A DNA stretch of 64,000 bases. Origin: Bacteroides faecis MAJ27 (GTDB taxonomy: Bacteria > Bacteroidota > Bacteroidia > Bacteroidales > Bacteroidaceae). The notes below the pieces were generated by a model. That model saw only the letters and a list, made by a program, of their open reading frames with translations, did not search any database and was not told the DNA's origin. Positions 38,954-46,090 of the stretch are shown piece after piece. Numbering within the stretch: the first letter of the stretch is position 1; every line of letters starts with the position of its first letter. The translations under genes and the position numbers were made by a program. The stretch spans positions 113,925 through 177,924 of the forward strand of contig NZ_FNNN01000011.1 of NCBI RefSeq assembly GCF_900106755.1. The letters run 5' to 3'.

Positions 38954-38969
38954 TTCAAAACCTATGCCA
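38954..38969 (-). promoter_or_regulatory. Sigma54-like -24/-12 promoter of the ABC efflux operon
   Basis: The minus strand reads TGGCATAGGTTTTGAA. The -24 TGGCA is exact, spacing to the -12 TTG is correct, and only the last base differs from TTGC. The predicted start lies some 15 nt before the OMF ATG at 38928. The divergent gene encodes a sigma54 activator. Confidence 0.6.
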
Positions 38970-39025
38970 TTGCTATATCACTCTATATATCAGCAATATA
39001 CGATTTAACAGTCATAACAACATGT

Positions 39026-39060
39026 GTGCAGATACGCACAAATTTAGTGCGCAATCGCAC
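39026..39060. promoter_or_regulatory. Two matching dyads, likely enhancer sites of the NtrC-type regulator
   Basis: GTGC-N6-GCAC occurs at 39026-39039 and again at 39047-39060. The centres are 21 bp apart, two helical turns, as for NtrC-type activators. The pair lies about 65-95 bp upstream of the sigma54-like -24 box. Both are 14-bp copies of one site (GTGCAGATACGCAC and GTGCGCAATCGCAC). Confidence 0.6.
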
Positions 39061-39083
39061 ATACAGCACATGATTATTATCTA

Positions 39084-39091
39084 TATCTTTG
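39084..39091 (+). promoter_or_regulatory. -7 box for the response regulator/kinase operon
   Basis: TATCTTTG fits TAnnTTTG and gives a leader of about 63 nt. The dyads lie just upstream, so the regulator may also act on its own gene. Confidence 0.45.
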
Positions 39092-39157
39092 CCCTTGGAA
39101 CATAACATCCATCAAAAGTATGAATGAAAAACGACGAATCTAACAGATTACTGAGAT

Positions 39158-40534
39158 ATGGAAGAAGTAAACAAATTAGGTAAGATACTTATAGTAGACG
39201 ACAACGAAGATGTACTCTTCGCTCTTAACCTGTTGCTGGAGCCTTATACGGAAAAGATAAAAGTAGCCACTACTCCCGACCGTATCGAACATTTTATGAC
39301 GACCTTCCAGCCCGATCTTATTTTATTGGATATGAATTTCAGCCGCGATGCTATTAGCGGACAGGAAGGGTTTGAAAGTTTGAAACAAATATTGCTAATC
39401 GATCCGCAAGCTATTGTCATTTTTATGACAGCATACGCAGATACGGATAAAGCTGTACGAGCGATTAAAGCCGGTGCGACAGATTTTATTCCCAAGCCGT
39501 GGGAAAAAGAAAAACTATTGGCAACGTTAACCTCCGGTATACGGTTGCGTCAATCTCAGCGAGAAGTTACTATCTTAAAAGAACAAGTAGAAGTACTCAG
39601 CGGTCAAAGTTCTCCGGAAGGAGATATTATCGGCGAATCTCCCGCTATGCAGGAAGTCTTCACAACCATCAACAAGCTAAGCAACACGGATGCCAACATT
39701 CTGATTCTGGGCGAAAACGGAACCGGCAAAGACGTAATTGCCAGACTCCTGTACCGCTGTTCACCGCGATACGGCAAGCCATTTGTAACCATCGACCTGG
39801 GAAGTATCCCCGAACAATTATTCGAAAGCGAACTATTCGGATTTGAAAAAGGCGCTTTCACCGATGCCAAAAAGTCAAAGGCTGGCCGGATGGAGGTGGC
39901 CACCAATGGCACTTTATTTTTGGATGAAATCGGCAATCTTTCACTTCCCATGCAGTCGAAGCTGCTTACAGCTATCGAAAAGCGCCAGATCAGCCGTTTG
40001 GGAAGTACACAAGCCGTGCCTATTGATGTCCGCCTGATTTGTGCCACAAATGCAGACATTCGCCGCATGGTAGATGAAGGAAGCTTCCGTCAGGACTTAC
40101 TATACCGTATTAATACAATTGAAATACATATCCCACCGCTACGCGAACGTGGAAATGATGTTATTCTGCTCGCCGAATATTTTCTGGACCGCTACGCACG
40201 CAAATATAAAAAGGAAATGCGCGGTCTGACACGAGAAGCCAAAAACAAACTGCTGAAATATACATGGCCAGGCAATGTGCGGGAGTTGCAACATACGATG
40301 GAACGTGTAGTAATCTTGGGAGACGGTTCTTTATTAAAACCCGAAAACTTCCAATTCCACGCTACCCCCAAACAAAAGAAGGAGGAAGAGACCGTTTTGA
40401 ACCTGGAACAAATTGAACGACAAACCATTGAAAAAGCCATGAAACTTAGTGAAGGGAATATTTCCCGTGCTGCCGAATATTTAGGTATTACCCGTTTTGC
40501 CTTATATCGCAAACTTGAAAAACTAGGCTTATGA
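39158..40534 (+). CDS. NtrC-family sigma54-dependent response regulator
   Basis: Domains in order: a receiver (about 8-125) with DD at 14-15 and phosphorylation site Asp58 in LILLDMNFS; a sigma54 AAA+ domain (about 155-385) with Walker A GENGTGKD; the sigma54-contact loop, which reads GAFTDA (codons 39851-39868) instead of GAFTGA; Walker B GTLFLDEIGNL; and the arginine region LLYRINTIEIHIPPLRERG (LLYRINTIEIHIPPLRE). A Fis-type HTH (NISRAAEYLGITRFALYRKL) ends the protein. Length is 458. It overlaps the kinase gene by 4 bp and probably controls the divergent efflux operon. Confidence 0.95.
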   Translation: MEEVNKLGKILIVDDNEDVLFALNLLLEPYTEKIKVATTPDRIEHFMTTFQPDLILLDMNFSRDAISGQEGFESLKQILLIDPQAIVIFMTAYADTDKAVRAIKAGATDFIPKPWEKEKLLATLTSGIRLRQSQREVTILKEQVEVLSGQSSPEGDIIGESPAMQEVFTTINKLSNTDANILILGENGTGKDVIARLLYRCSPRYGKPFVTIDLGSIPEQLFESELFGFEKGAFTDAKKSKAGRMEVATNGTLFLDEIGNLSLPMQSKLLTAIEKRQISRLGSTQAVPIDVRLICATNADIRRMVDEGSFRQDLLYRINTIEIHIPPLRERGNDVILLAEYFLDRYARKYKKEMRGLTREAKNKLLKYTWPGNVRELQHTMERVVILGDGSLLKPENFQFHATPKQKKEEETVLNLEQIERQTIEKAMKLSEGNISRAAEYLGITRFALYRKLEKLGL

Positions 40535-41808
40535 AACGATTTGCAATCAGAGTGGTTTTACACATTTTATTGATAGTATTGCTTTCTATCGGTAGCTATC
40601 TGTTATTTCAAAAACAGTTATGGTTCAGTACTACTATTTGCATGATATTGCTGATAATTACCGCCGTGCATCTCTACCGCATGCAGTTCAAACAAATTGC
40701 TCTTTTGCGACGGCTGACAGACGGACTTCGCTATAATGATATGATGCAAACTTTTCACCCGCCTTTCAAAAATAAAATAATGAATGAATGGGCGGAGGAA
40801 CTTTCGGATACTTTAAAAGACTTTCGGGGAAAGTTACTGGCAGAAGAGATTAAACACCAATACTACGAAAACTTATTGAATAAGGTAGATACGGCAGTAC
40901 TTGTTGCCGACAAAGCCGGGCATATAGAATGGATGAATCAGGCAGCCGTCACTCATTTAGGACAAATATCGCAGTTACCGGAGAGTTTACTGAAAGCTTC
41001 TGCTACCAGTGATACACCAGTTATTCGTATCGAACAGAATAATACTGTGCTGGAAATGGCCGTCTCATGTACCACATTTGCCACTCAAGGAAGAGAACAG
41101 CAGTTGATCAGCTTAAAAAATATTCATTCGGTACTGGAACGCAATGAAATGGAGGCCTGGCAAAAGCTAATACGTGTACTGACTCATGAAATCATGAACT
41201 CTATCACACCTATCATCTCACTTTCAGAAACATTAAGTGAAAGAGGAATTCCCAGCCAACCCGGAGAGAAAGAATATTCTGTTATGCTGCAAGCCATGCA
41301 GACCATTCACAGGAGAAGTAAAGGATTACTGGAATTTGTAGAGAACTATCGCCGCCTGACACGAATCCCTACTCCTATCCGCACACAGATTTCTGTTGCA
41401 GAATTATTCACGGACTTAAAAAAGTTATTTCCGGAAGAAGAGTTTCAGTTTGAAGCTCCCTCACCCGAATTGAAATTAAATGCAGACCGGACACAAATAG
41501 AACAAGTTCTTATCAATCTGCTGAAGAACGCTCGCGAAGCATGTAATCGGAAACTTGATAAAAATATTCAGGTAAAAGTAAAAAAACTCTCTGCCGGAAA
41601 CACTGCATTAACGATATCTGACAATGGAGAAGGCATTCTGCCCGATGTGCTGGATAAAATATTTGTTCCTTTCTTTACTACCAAAACATCCGGTTCGGGT
41701 ATCGGATTAAGTTTATGTAAGCAAATAATGACTCTACATGAAGGAAGTATCAATGTAAAATCGGAAGTAGGCAAAGGAAGCAGCTTTATCCTCACTTTTC
41801 CCAAATAA
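40531..41808 (+). CDS. Membrane sensor histidine kinase partner of the NtrC-type regulator
   Basis: Two adjacent N-terminal membrane helices (about 5-27 and 31-50) leave almost no periplasmic loop, so the signal is probably read in the membrane or the cytoplasm. A linker and PAS-like domain (about 110-200) follow, then the phospho-acceptor His219 in VLTHEIMNS, the N box LINLLKNAREA near 330, G1 DNGEGI, F box FVPFFTTK, and G2 GSGIGLSL. It is translationally coupled to the regulator gene. The signal is not known; envelope stress or an exported compound would fit the operon it faces. Confidence 0.93.
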   Translation: MKRFAIRVVLHILLIVLLSIGSYLLFQKQLWFSTTICMILLIITAVHLYRMQFKQIALLRRLTDGLRYNDMMQTFHPPFKNKIMNEWAEELSDTLKDFRGKLLAEEIKHQYYENLLNKVDTAVLVADKAGHIEWMNQAAVTHLGQISQLPESLLKASATSDTPVIRIEQNNTVLEMAVSCTTFATQGREQQLISLKNIHSVLERNEMEAWQKLIRVLTHEIMNSITPIISLSETLSERGIPSQPGEKEYSVMLQAMQTIHRRSKGLLEFVENYRRLTRIPTPIRTQISVAELFTDLKKLFPEEEFQFEAPSPELKLNADRTQIEQVLINLLKNAREACNRKLDKNIQVKVKKLSAGNTALTISDNGEGILPDVLDKIFVPFFTTKTSGSGIGLSLCKQIMTLHEGSINVKSEVGKGSSFILTFPK

Positions 41809-42438
41809 GAGTTATGGATATTGGTAACATGATGTGCTATTTTTAAGATTACATTGAAAAAAGGTTGCGCTAAAAGCTATGAACCAAAAAACAAACTGCA
41901 TAAACAAATGCAATAATATGCAAAAACACAGACTGATATTGTATAAAACAGGTTAATATATGCACTATGTTGTACGACTAATGTGCTTGTTGGTTTAAAA
42001 GGAACACCTCGTTGGTTTAAAACCAACGCTTGCTTCCTCGGTGAGGAAGCTATTTTTTCTTGATAAAAAAGAGATAAAAAGGCAATCTAAGGCTTATTCT
42101 CATCTAAGTCATCAGAATTACAGGACATATGAAAAGTAGCATAATGATTGTCATTCAGTATTTCAATCATCTGAATGATTAACAATCAGAAAAGAGCATC
42201 TCTATCTGATCTACAAATTACACAATAGATACAAATGTGTACTTTGATACTTGAAAATGCAGGCGTTTATTGATTCTTAGTTTATAACCAGGTGCAATTA
42301 TAGCCTTTACTGTCTGTTTAAATATTCTTTTTTTCAGTATGACCGTTTTTCACTAAACAAATAAACCTAATCTGAATCCGGTATTAGCCCGAATATTTAT
42401 TAGGTCCGCTAATTTAATTAAAATAGCAAAGGATTCAA
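41809..42438. other. Intergenic stretch with paired stem-loops
   Basis: No coding frame is seen. At 42010-42028 lies a palindromic hairpin (9-bp arms around one base), and at 42032-42050 an 8-bp stem with loop GGT followed by TATTTTTTCT, a plausible terminator for the two-component operon about 225 bp upstream. TTGGTTTAAAA occurs twice (41990-42000 and 42012-42022). The rest is AT-rich without clear structure. Confidence 0.5.
42032..42059 (+). terminator. Terminator-like hairpin with T tract
   Basis: GCTTCCTC pairs with GAGGAAGC across a GGT loop, followed by TATTTTTT. It follows a second hairpin at 42010-42028, so the pair could also end a small RNA. Confidence 0.65.
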
Positions 42439-42633
42439 TCATCCTCTGCTACCCAAACTATTTGTATCAGGATTCAATTCCTTCACAGCTTCTTTTACCG
42501 CTTTCTGAGTTGGTTTTCGATAAGCTTCCACTTGTTGAACCGGAACGATCTCATTGACCATTCTTTCATATCCTTTTTGTTCTAACAAAGGGATTTCTTT
42601 TTCATTCGTTTCTTTTTGCTTTTTTGTTTTCAT
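42439..42633 (-). CDS. Small hypothetical protein, 64 residues
   Basis: I do not recognise a family. The protein is highly charged (MKTKKQKETNEKEIPLLEQK at the start, then AVKEAVKELNPDTN), with no signal peptide or membrane span, and could be helical. The ATG follows an A-rich stretch like other Bacteroides starts. Near-identical repeats of about 26 bp lie at its end (42421-42445) and before its start (42673-42696). Composition is gene-like, but the small size makes the call tentative. Confidence 0.45.
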   Translation of the reverse strand: MKTKKQKETNEKEIPLLEQKGYERMVNEIVPVQQVEAYRKPTQKAVKEAVKELNPDTNSLGSRG

Positions 42634-42744
42634 ATGGCTTTTTTATTTTTAGTTTTCTACTTTGAAAACAGAAAATAGCAAAGGATAGTTCATCCTATCT
42701 GATTTTATTTTCAGTTAATTCATACCAATAATCGCACAAATGCA

Positions 42745-42752
42745 TATATTTG
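42745..42752 (+). promoter_or_regulatory. -7 box for the methyltransferase gene at 42781
   Basis: TATATTTG matches TAnnTTTG, 28 bp before the ATG. Confidence 0.45.
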
Positions 42753-42780
42753 TCCATCTAATATAATCCTCATGTAAGTT

Positions 42781-43518
42781 ATGAAAGAAAATAAATATGA
42801 CGATGATCGTTTCTTCAGTCAATATGCTCAAATGTCCCGCTCTGTAGAAGGATTGAAAGGTGCCGGAGAATGGCATATATTACAGAAAATGTTACCGGAT
42901 TTCACCGGTAAAAGAATACTGGATCTAGGTTGTGGATTCGGTTGGCATTGCATCTATGCTATTGAGCATGGAGCAAAAAACGTGACCGGAATCGATATTT
43001 CCGAAAAAATGTTGGAAGAAGCGCAGAAAAGAAATTCTTCCTCATTCATTGAATATAAATGTATGGCTATTGAGGATTTCGATTTTCAACCGGAGACTTA
43101 TGATATTGTAATTAGTTCATTGACATTCCACTATTTGGAATCTTTTATTAATATATGCCGCAAAGTGAGCAGTTGCCTTACTAAAGGGGGCTCTTTTGTC
43201 TTTTCAGTAGAACATCCGATATTCACAGCCTATGGTAATCAGGATTGGTACTACGATCCAGAAGGAAAGCGTGCTCACTGGCCTGTAGACGGCTATTTCA
43301 ATGAAGGCAAACGTACTGCCGTTTTTTTAGGCGAAGAAGTTGTCAAGTATCATAAGACCTTGACTACTTATATCAATAGCCTTCTTCAGACCGGATTTGA
43401 GATATGTGAATTAATAGAACCGGAACCGAGCAAGATTATGCTGGATACTATCCCGGAAATGAAAGATGAACTTCGACGTCCAATGATGCTTCTTATTTCT
43501 GCCAAGAAAAAAAGTTAA
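42781..43518 (+). CDS. Class I SAM-dependent methyltransferase
   Basis: The 245-residue protein has a complete Rossmann methyltransferase core: motif I KRILDLGCGFGWHCIYAIEH near residue 45, the acidic residue after strand 2 in VTGIDISEKMLEEAQ near 67, and motif IV DIVISSLTFHYLE near 108. The C-terminal part (about 130-215, with FSVEHPIFTAYGNQDWYYDP) resembles UbiE/small-molecule methyltransferases. The substrate is unknown. It has its own promoter and no operon partners. Confidence 0.85.
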   Translation: MKENKYDDDRFFSQYAQMSRSVEGLKGAGEWHILQKMLPDFTGKRILDLGCGFGWHCIYAIEHGAKNVTGIDISEKMLEEAQKRNSSSFIEYKCMAIEDFDFQPETYDIVISSLTFHYLESFINICRKVSSCLTKGGSFVFSVEHPIFTAYGNQDWYYDPEGKRAHWPVDGYFNEGKRTAVFLGEEVVKYHKTLTTYINSLLQTGFEICELIEPEPSKIMLDTIPEMKDELRRPMMLLISAKKKS

Positions 43519-43580
43519 CTTGCAAACTGATGAATTTCAGTCGATTGTAAATTAACCCATAAAAAACATTCACTTAGCTA

Positions 43581-43610
43581 TTGATAATTAAAAAATACTC
43601 CCTATCTTTG
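43581..43610 (+). promoter_or_regulatory. Promoter of the tRNA-Pro pair
   Basis: TTG at 43581-43583, a 19-bp spacer and TATCTTTG at 43603-43610 match the Bacteroides consensus, 36 bp before the first tRNA. Confidence 0.6.
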
Positions 43611-43645
43611 CACCGCTTTTGAAAAGAACAACCCTTTAAAAGTAG

Positions 43646-43720
43646 CGGGGTGTAGCGCAGTCCGGTTAGCGCACCTGCTTTGGGAGCAGGGGGTCGTGGG
43701 TTCGAATCCCGCTACCCCGA
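43646..43720 (+). tRNA. tRNA-Pro (anticodon TGG)
   Basis: A full cloverleaf is visible: acceptor CGGGGTG pairs with TACCCCG, the anticodon stem CCTGC/GCAGG holds loop TTTGGGA with anticodon TGG at 43681-43683, and the T arm has GGTTCGAATCC. CCA is not encoded. It is identical to the copy 35 bp downstream. Confidence 0.97.
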
Positions 43721-43755
43721 CTACAAAGAAAAGAGGGAGTTCGGTTAAAAGTTTT

Positions 43756-43830
43756 CGGGGTGTAGCGCAGTCCGGTTAGCGCACCTGCTTTGGGAGCAGG
43801 GGGTCGTGGGTTCGAATCCCGCTACCCCGA
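43756..43830 (+). tRNA. tRNA-Pro (anticodon TGG), second identical copy
   Basis: All 75 bases match the first copy; the anticodon is TGG at 43791-43793. The two genes share a promoter and a terminator at 43866-43894. Its 3' end faces the integrase remnant. Confidence 0.97.
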
Positions 43831-43865
43831 CGAAAAATTCAAGTTAAGAAAAGTCAAGTAGCATT

Positions 43866-43894
43866 AAGCCAATACAGTTTGTATTGGCTTTTTT
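43866..43894 (+). terminator. Terminator of the tRNA-Pro pair
   Basis: A 10-bp perfect stem (43866-43875 with 43881-43890), a 5-nt loop and a T tract. Confidence 0.9.
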
Positions 43895-44081
43895 GTTTAT
43901 GCAAAATAGATGTAAATACACCCCGTTTTGAGGCAAATAAAGAGGGTATTTCTTTGAACTATCTTTGAACATGTTTCTCTATTTGCATCCGTTCAGGGGA
44001 AATTAAAGCAATCTCCTATCAAATTACCTCGATTCAAGCTGTTTAATGCGATTCTAAACCTTTAAAAAACATCAAAACAGT

Positions 44082-44359
44082 ATGACAACATTTAAAGCAA
44101 TCGTTTTCCAAACTGGAAGACATATAAAACAAGATGAAACATCTAATATGAAAATTAGAATCTATCATAATAGAGAATCCCAGTATATAGCCCCACCAGC
44201 TACTATATCCAGCCCGAAAACATGAATGACTCCGGACGAGTCCTTCCAAACGTAACAAACGGCGAAATGATTGAGTACGAAATAAATGCGTATATCCAAA
44301 TGAATGACTATCTTTGCAAGATTAAGAGAATATTAATAATCAACCCGGTACGTAATTAA
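44082..44359 (+). pseudogene. Tyrosine-integrase N-terminal remnant (frameshifted and truncated)
   Basis: From the ATG at 44082 the frame reads MTTFKAIVFQTGRHIKQD, then KIRIYHNRESQYI, the arm-binding N-terminus of Bacteroides mobile-element integrases. Near 44182 the match moves to another frame: PTSYYIQPENMNDSGRVLPN, then NGEMIEYEINAYIQM. After about residue 85 the similarity ends and the promoter box TATCTTTG (44309-44316) of the next gene begins. No catalytic core (R-H-R-Y) remains. The position, 250 bp after a tRNA-Pro gene, fits a former integrative element that decayed by deletion. Confidence 0.8.
44309..44316 (+). promoter_or_regulatory. -7 box for the methyltransferase gene at 44369
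   Basis: TATCTTTG lies inside the end of the integrase-remnant frame, 53 bp before the ATG. The junction between old element and gene therefore falls at about 44300. Confidence 0.45.
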
Positions 44360-44368
44360 AATGATAAA

Positions 44369-45121
44369 ATGAACAGCAATTATAAAGTTGGGGATCTAAT
44401 TTATGATGCGAATATTTATGATGGAATGAATACTCACATAGATGATTTGCAATTTTACAAGCGGTGGATGCCCCAAAATAAAGATGCCCGTATACTTGAG
44501 CTTTGCTGCGGTACAGGCAGACTTACTATTCCAATAGCAGAAGACGGTTATAATATTAGTGGAGTAGATTACACTTTTTCTATGCTTGAACAAGCGAAAG
44601 CGAAAGCCTCCGAAGCAGGATTAAAGATTGAGTTTATTGAAGCTGATATCAGAACTTTGGATTTGCAGAATAAATATGATCTCATATTTATTCCCTTTAA
44701 CTCAATCCATCATTTATATCTAAATGAAGATCTGTTTAAGGCATTTAATACCGTTAAAAAACATCTCAAAACAGGAGGCCGGTTTCTACTAGATTGCTTT
44801 AATCCCAACATTCAATATATCGTTGAACATGAAAAAAAGCAAATAGAAGTTGCTGCATATACAACTAAGGACGGAAGGGAGATATTGATAAAGCAGCTAA
44901 TGCGATATGAAAGAAAAACTCAGATCAATCGAATAGAATGGCATTATTTTATTAATGGTAAATTTGATTCAATTCAAAATCTGGATATGAGACTATTCTT
45001 CCCTCAAGAATTAGATACATACTTAGATTGGAATGGTTTTAAAATTATTCATAAGTTTGGAAATTTTGAAGAAGAAGCATTTTATGACAGTTCGGAAAAG
45101 CAGATATTTGTGTGTCAATAA
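44369..45121 (+). CDS. Class I SAM-dependent methyltransferase, AT-rich
   Basis: The 250-residue protein has motif I ARILELCCGTGRLTIPIAED near residue 40, the acidic residue in ISGVDYTFSMLEQAK near 62, motif II FIEADIRTLDL near 89, and motif IV DLIFIPFNSIHHLY near 105. The C-terminal part is beta-rich with a typical IQNLDMRLFFPQELDTYL ending. The gene is visibly more AT-rich than its neighbours and sits directly behind the integrase remnant, so it may be leftover cargo of that element. Substrate unknown. Confidence 0.85.
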   Translation: MNSNYKVGDLIYDANIYDGMNTHIDDLQFYKRWMPQNKDARILELCCGTGRLTIPIAEDGYNISGVDYTFSMLEQAKAKASEAGLKIEFIEADIRTLDLQNKYDLIFIPFNSIHHLYLNEDLFKAFNTVKKHLKTGGRFLLDCFNPNIQYIVEHEKKQIEVAAYTTKDGREILIKQLMRYERKTQINRIEWHYFINGKFDSIQNLDMRLFFPQELDTYLDWNGFKIIHKFGNFEEEAFYDSSEKQIFVCQ

Positions 45122-45162
45122 ACTATTAATTAATATGGAATAGCACTTCCTATTTGAAGATT

Positions 45163-45888
45163 TCATTTCATATTTAAATAGTATTCCCGAGTCAGTGCTA
45201 TATACTCTTCACTATATTGATGACGAGCAACTTCCGTTAATAATTCTTCAACAACGCACTCTTGATCATGAAAAGAAAAAGTAATTAGCGTTCGTTTGGG
45301 AGCACCTCCCGGTTTAGTTATCACATTAAGCGAACGAACTGCATGCAAACTATGTGCAGACGCTATCGTTCTTACTCTATCAGCTACATCTGTGGGTATT
45401 ACAACTGTAAAAAGACCTTCTTCCGCCAACAAATCAGCTACTCTTTCCAATAACTTCTCATAGGTTAAGGAATTATTATGCCTCGCCATATTTCGTTGCT
45501 GATCCGGACAACTGAGAGAATCCACAAAGTAAGGAGGATTGGAAACTACAACATCAAACTTGTCCAAAGATTGATAGGACAAAAAATCTTGCTTCACCAC
45601 CTCTATCCTATCCTTCCAAAGAGAGCGGGTCACATTTTCTTTAGCCTGTCGGGCAGCGGCTTCATCTATTTCCAGCGCAATAACTTTCGCATCCGGCAAA
45701 CTACGTTGCGCTAGCATCAAAGCAACCAATCCTGTTCCAGTACCGACATCCAGAATTCGATGTGCATCCTGAACAGAAGCCCATGCACCTAAAAGCACCC
45801 CATCCGTACCGACCTTCATGGCACATTTGTCATGCCACACTGTAAACTGCTTAAACTGAAAGAAAGGATTCGCCATTTTATTAGCCAT
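45163..45888 (-). CDS. trmN6: tRNA1(Val) (adenine-37-N6)-methyltransferase (TrmN6/YfiC family)
   Basis: The 241-residue protein begins FFQFKQFTVWHDKCAMKVGT (residues 8-27), the characteristic start of YfiC. It then shows motif I ILDVGTGTGLVALMLAQR near 45 and the N6-adenine signature VVSNPPYFVDSL near 113, with NPPY as the catalytic tetrad. The second Met (45876) is an equally good start. A minus-strand promoter box lies at 45927-45934. It is convergent with the AT-rich methyltransferase gene. Confidence 0.88.
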   Translation of the reverse strand: MANKMANPFFQFKQFTVWHDKCAMKVGTDGVLLGAWASVQDAHRILDVGTGTGLVALMLAQRSLPDAKVIALEIDEAAARQAKENVTRSLWKDRIEVVKQDFLSYQSLDKFDVVVSNPPYFVDSLSCPDQQRNMARHNNSLTYEKLLERVADLLAEEGLFTVVIPTDVADRVRTIASAHSLHAVRSLNVITKPGGAPKRTLITFSFHDQECVVEELLTEVARHQYSEEYIALTREYYLNMK

Positions 45889-45926
45889 CTAAAACCTATT
45901 TTTTACTGATCTTTGCTGAAAACCGT

Positions 45927-45934
45927 CAAAAATA
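45927..45934 (-). promoter_or_regulatory. -7 box for trmN6
   Basis: The minus strand reads TATTTTTG, 38 bp before the first possible ATG. Confidence 0.4.
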
Positions 45935-46031
45935 AATAATTATTATGGAATAAATCCATTACTGCCCGAAAATTTGGCATTGTTTTTGTGTTTTTATTCC
46001 ACACTGTGCTTTATTATTAGAGAGAATCAAT

Positions 46032-46039
46032 TAACTTTG
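46032..46039 (+). promoter_or_regulatory. -7 box for lon
   Basis: TAACTTTG fits TAnnTTTG and gives a leader of about 48 nt before the lon ATG at 46091. It is presumed to serve lon, tgt and the LptF/G gene. Confidence 0.5.
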
Positions 46040-46090
46040 CAAACGATTTATGCATATTATGTATGACATAAACTAAATTAAAACGAAAAG

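Noticed and set aside
43646..43830. The two tRNA copies as att sites flanking an intact element
   Set aside because: They are only 35 bp apart with nothing between them; an element, if any, lay downstream.
44043..44258. 71-residue ORF on the minus strand
   Set aside because: It is antisense to the integrase remnant, whose plus-strand frames carry recognisable integrase motifs.
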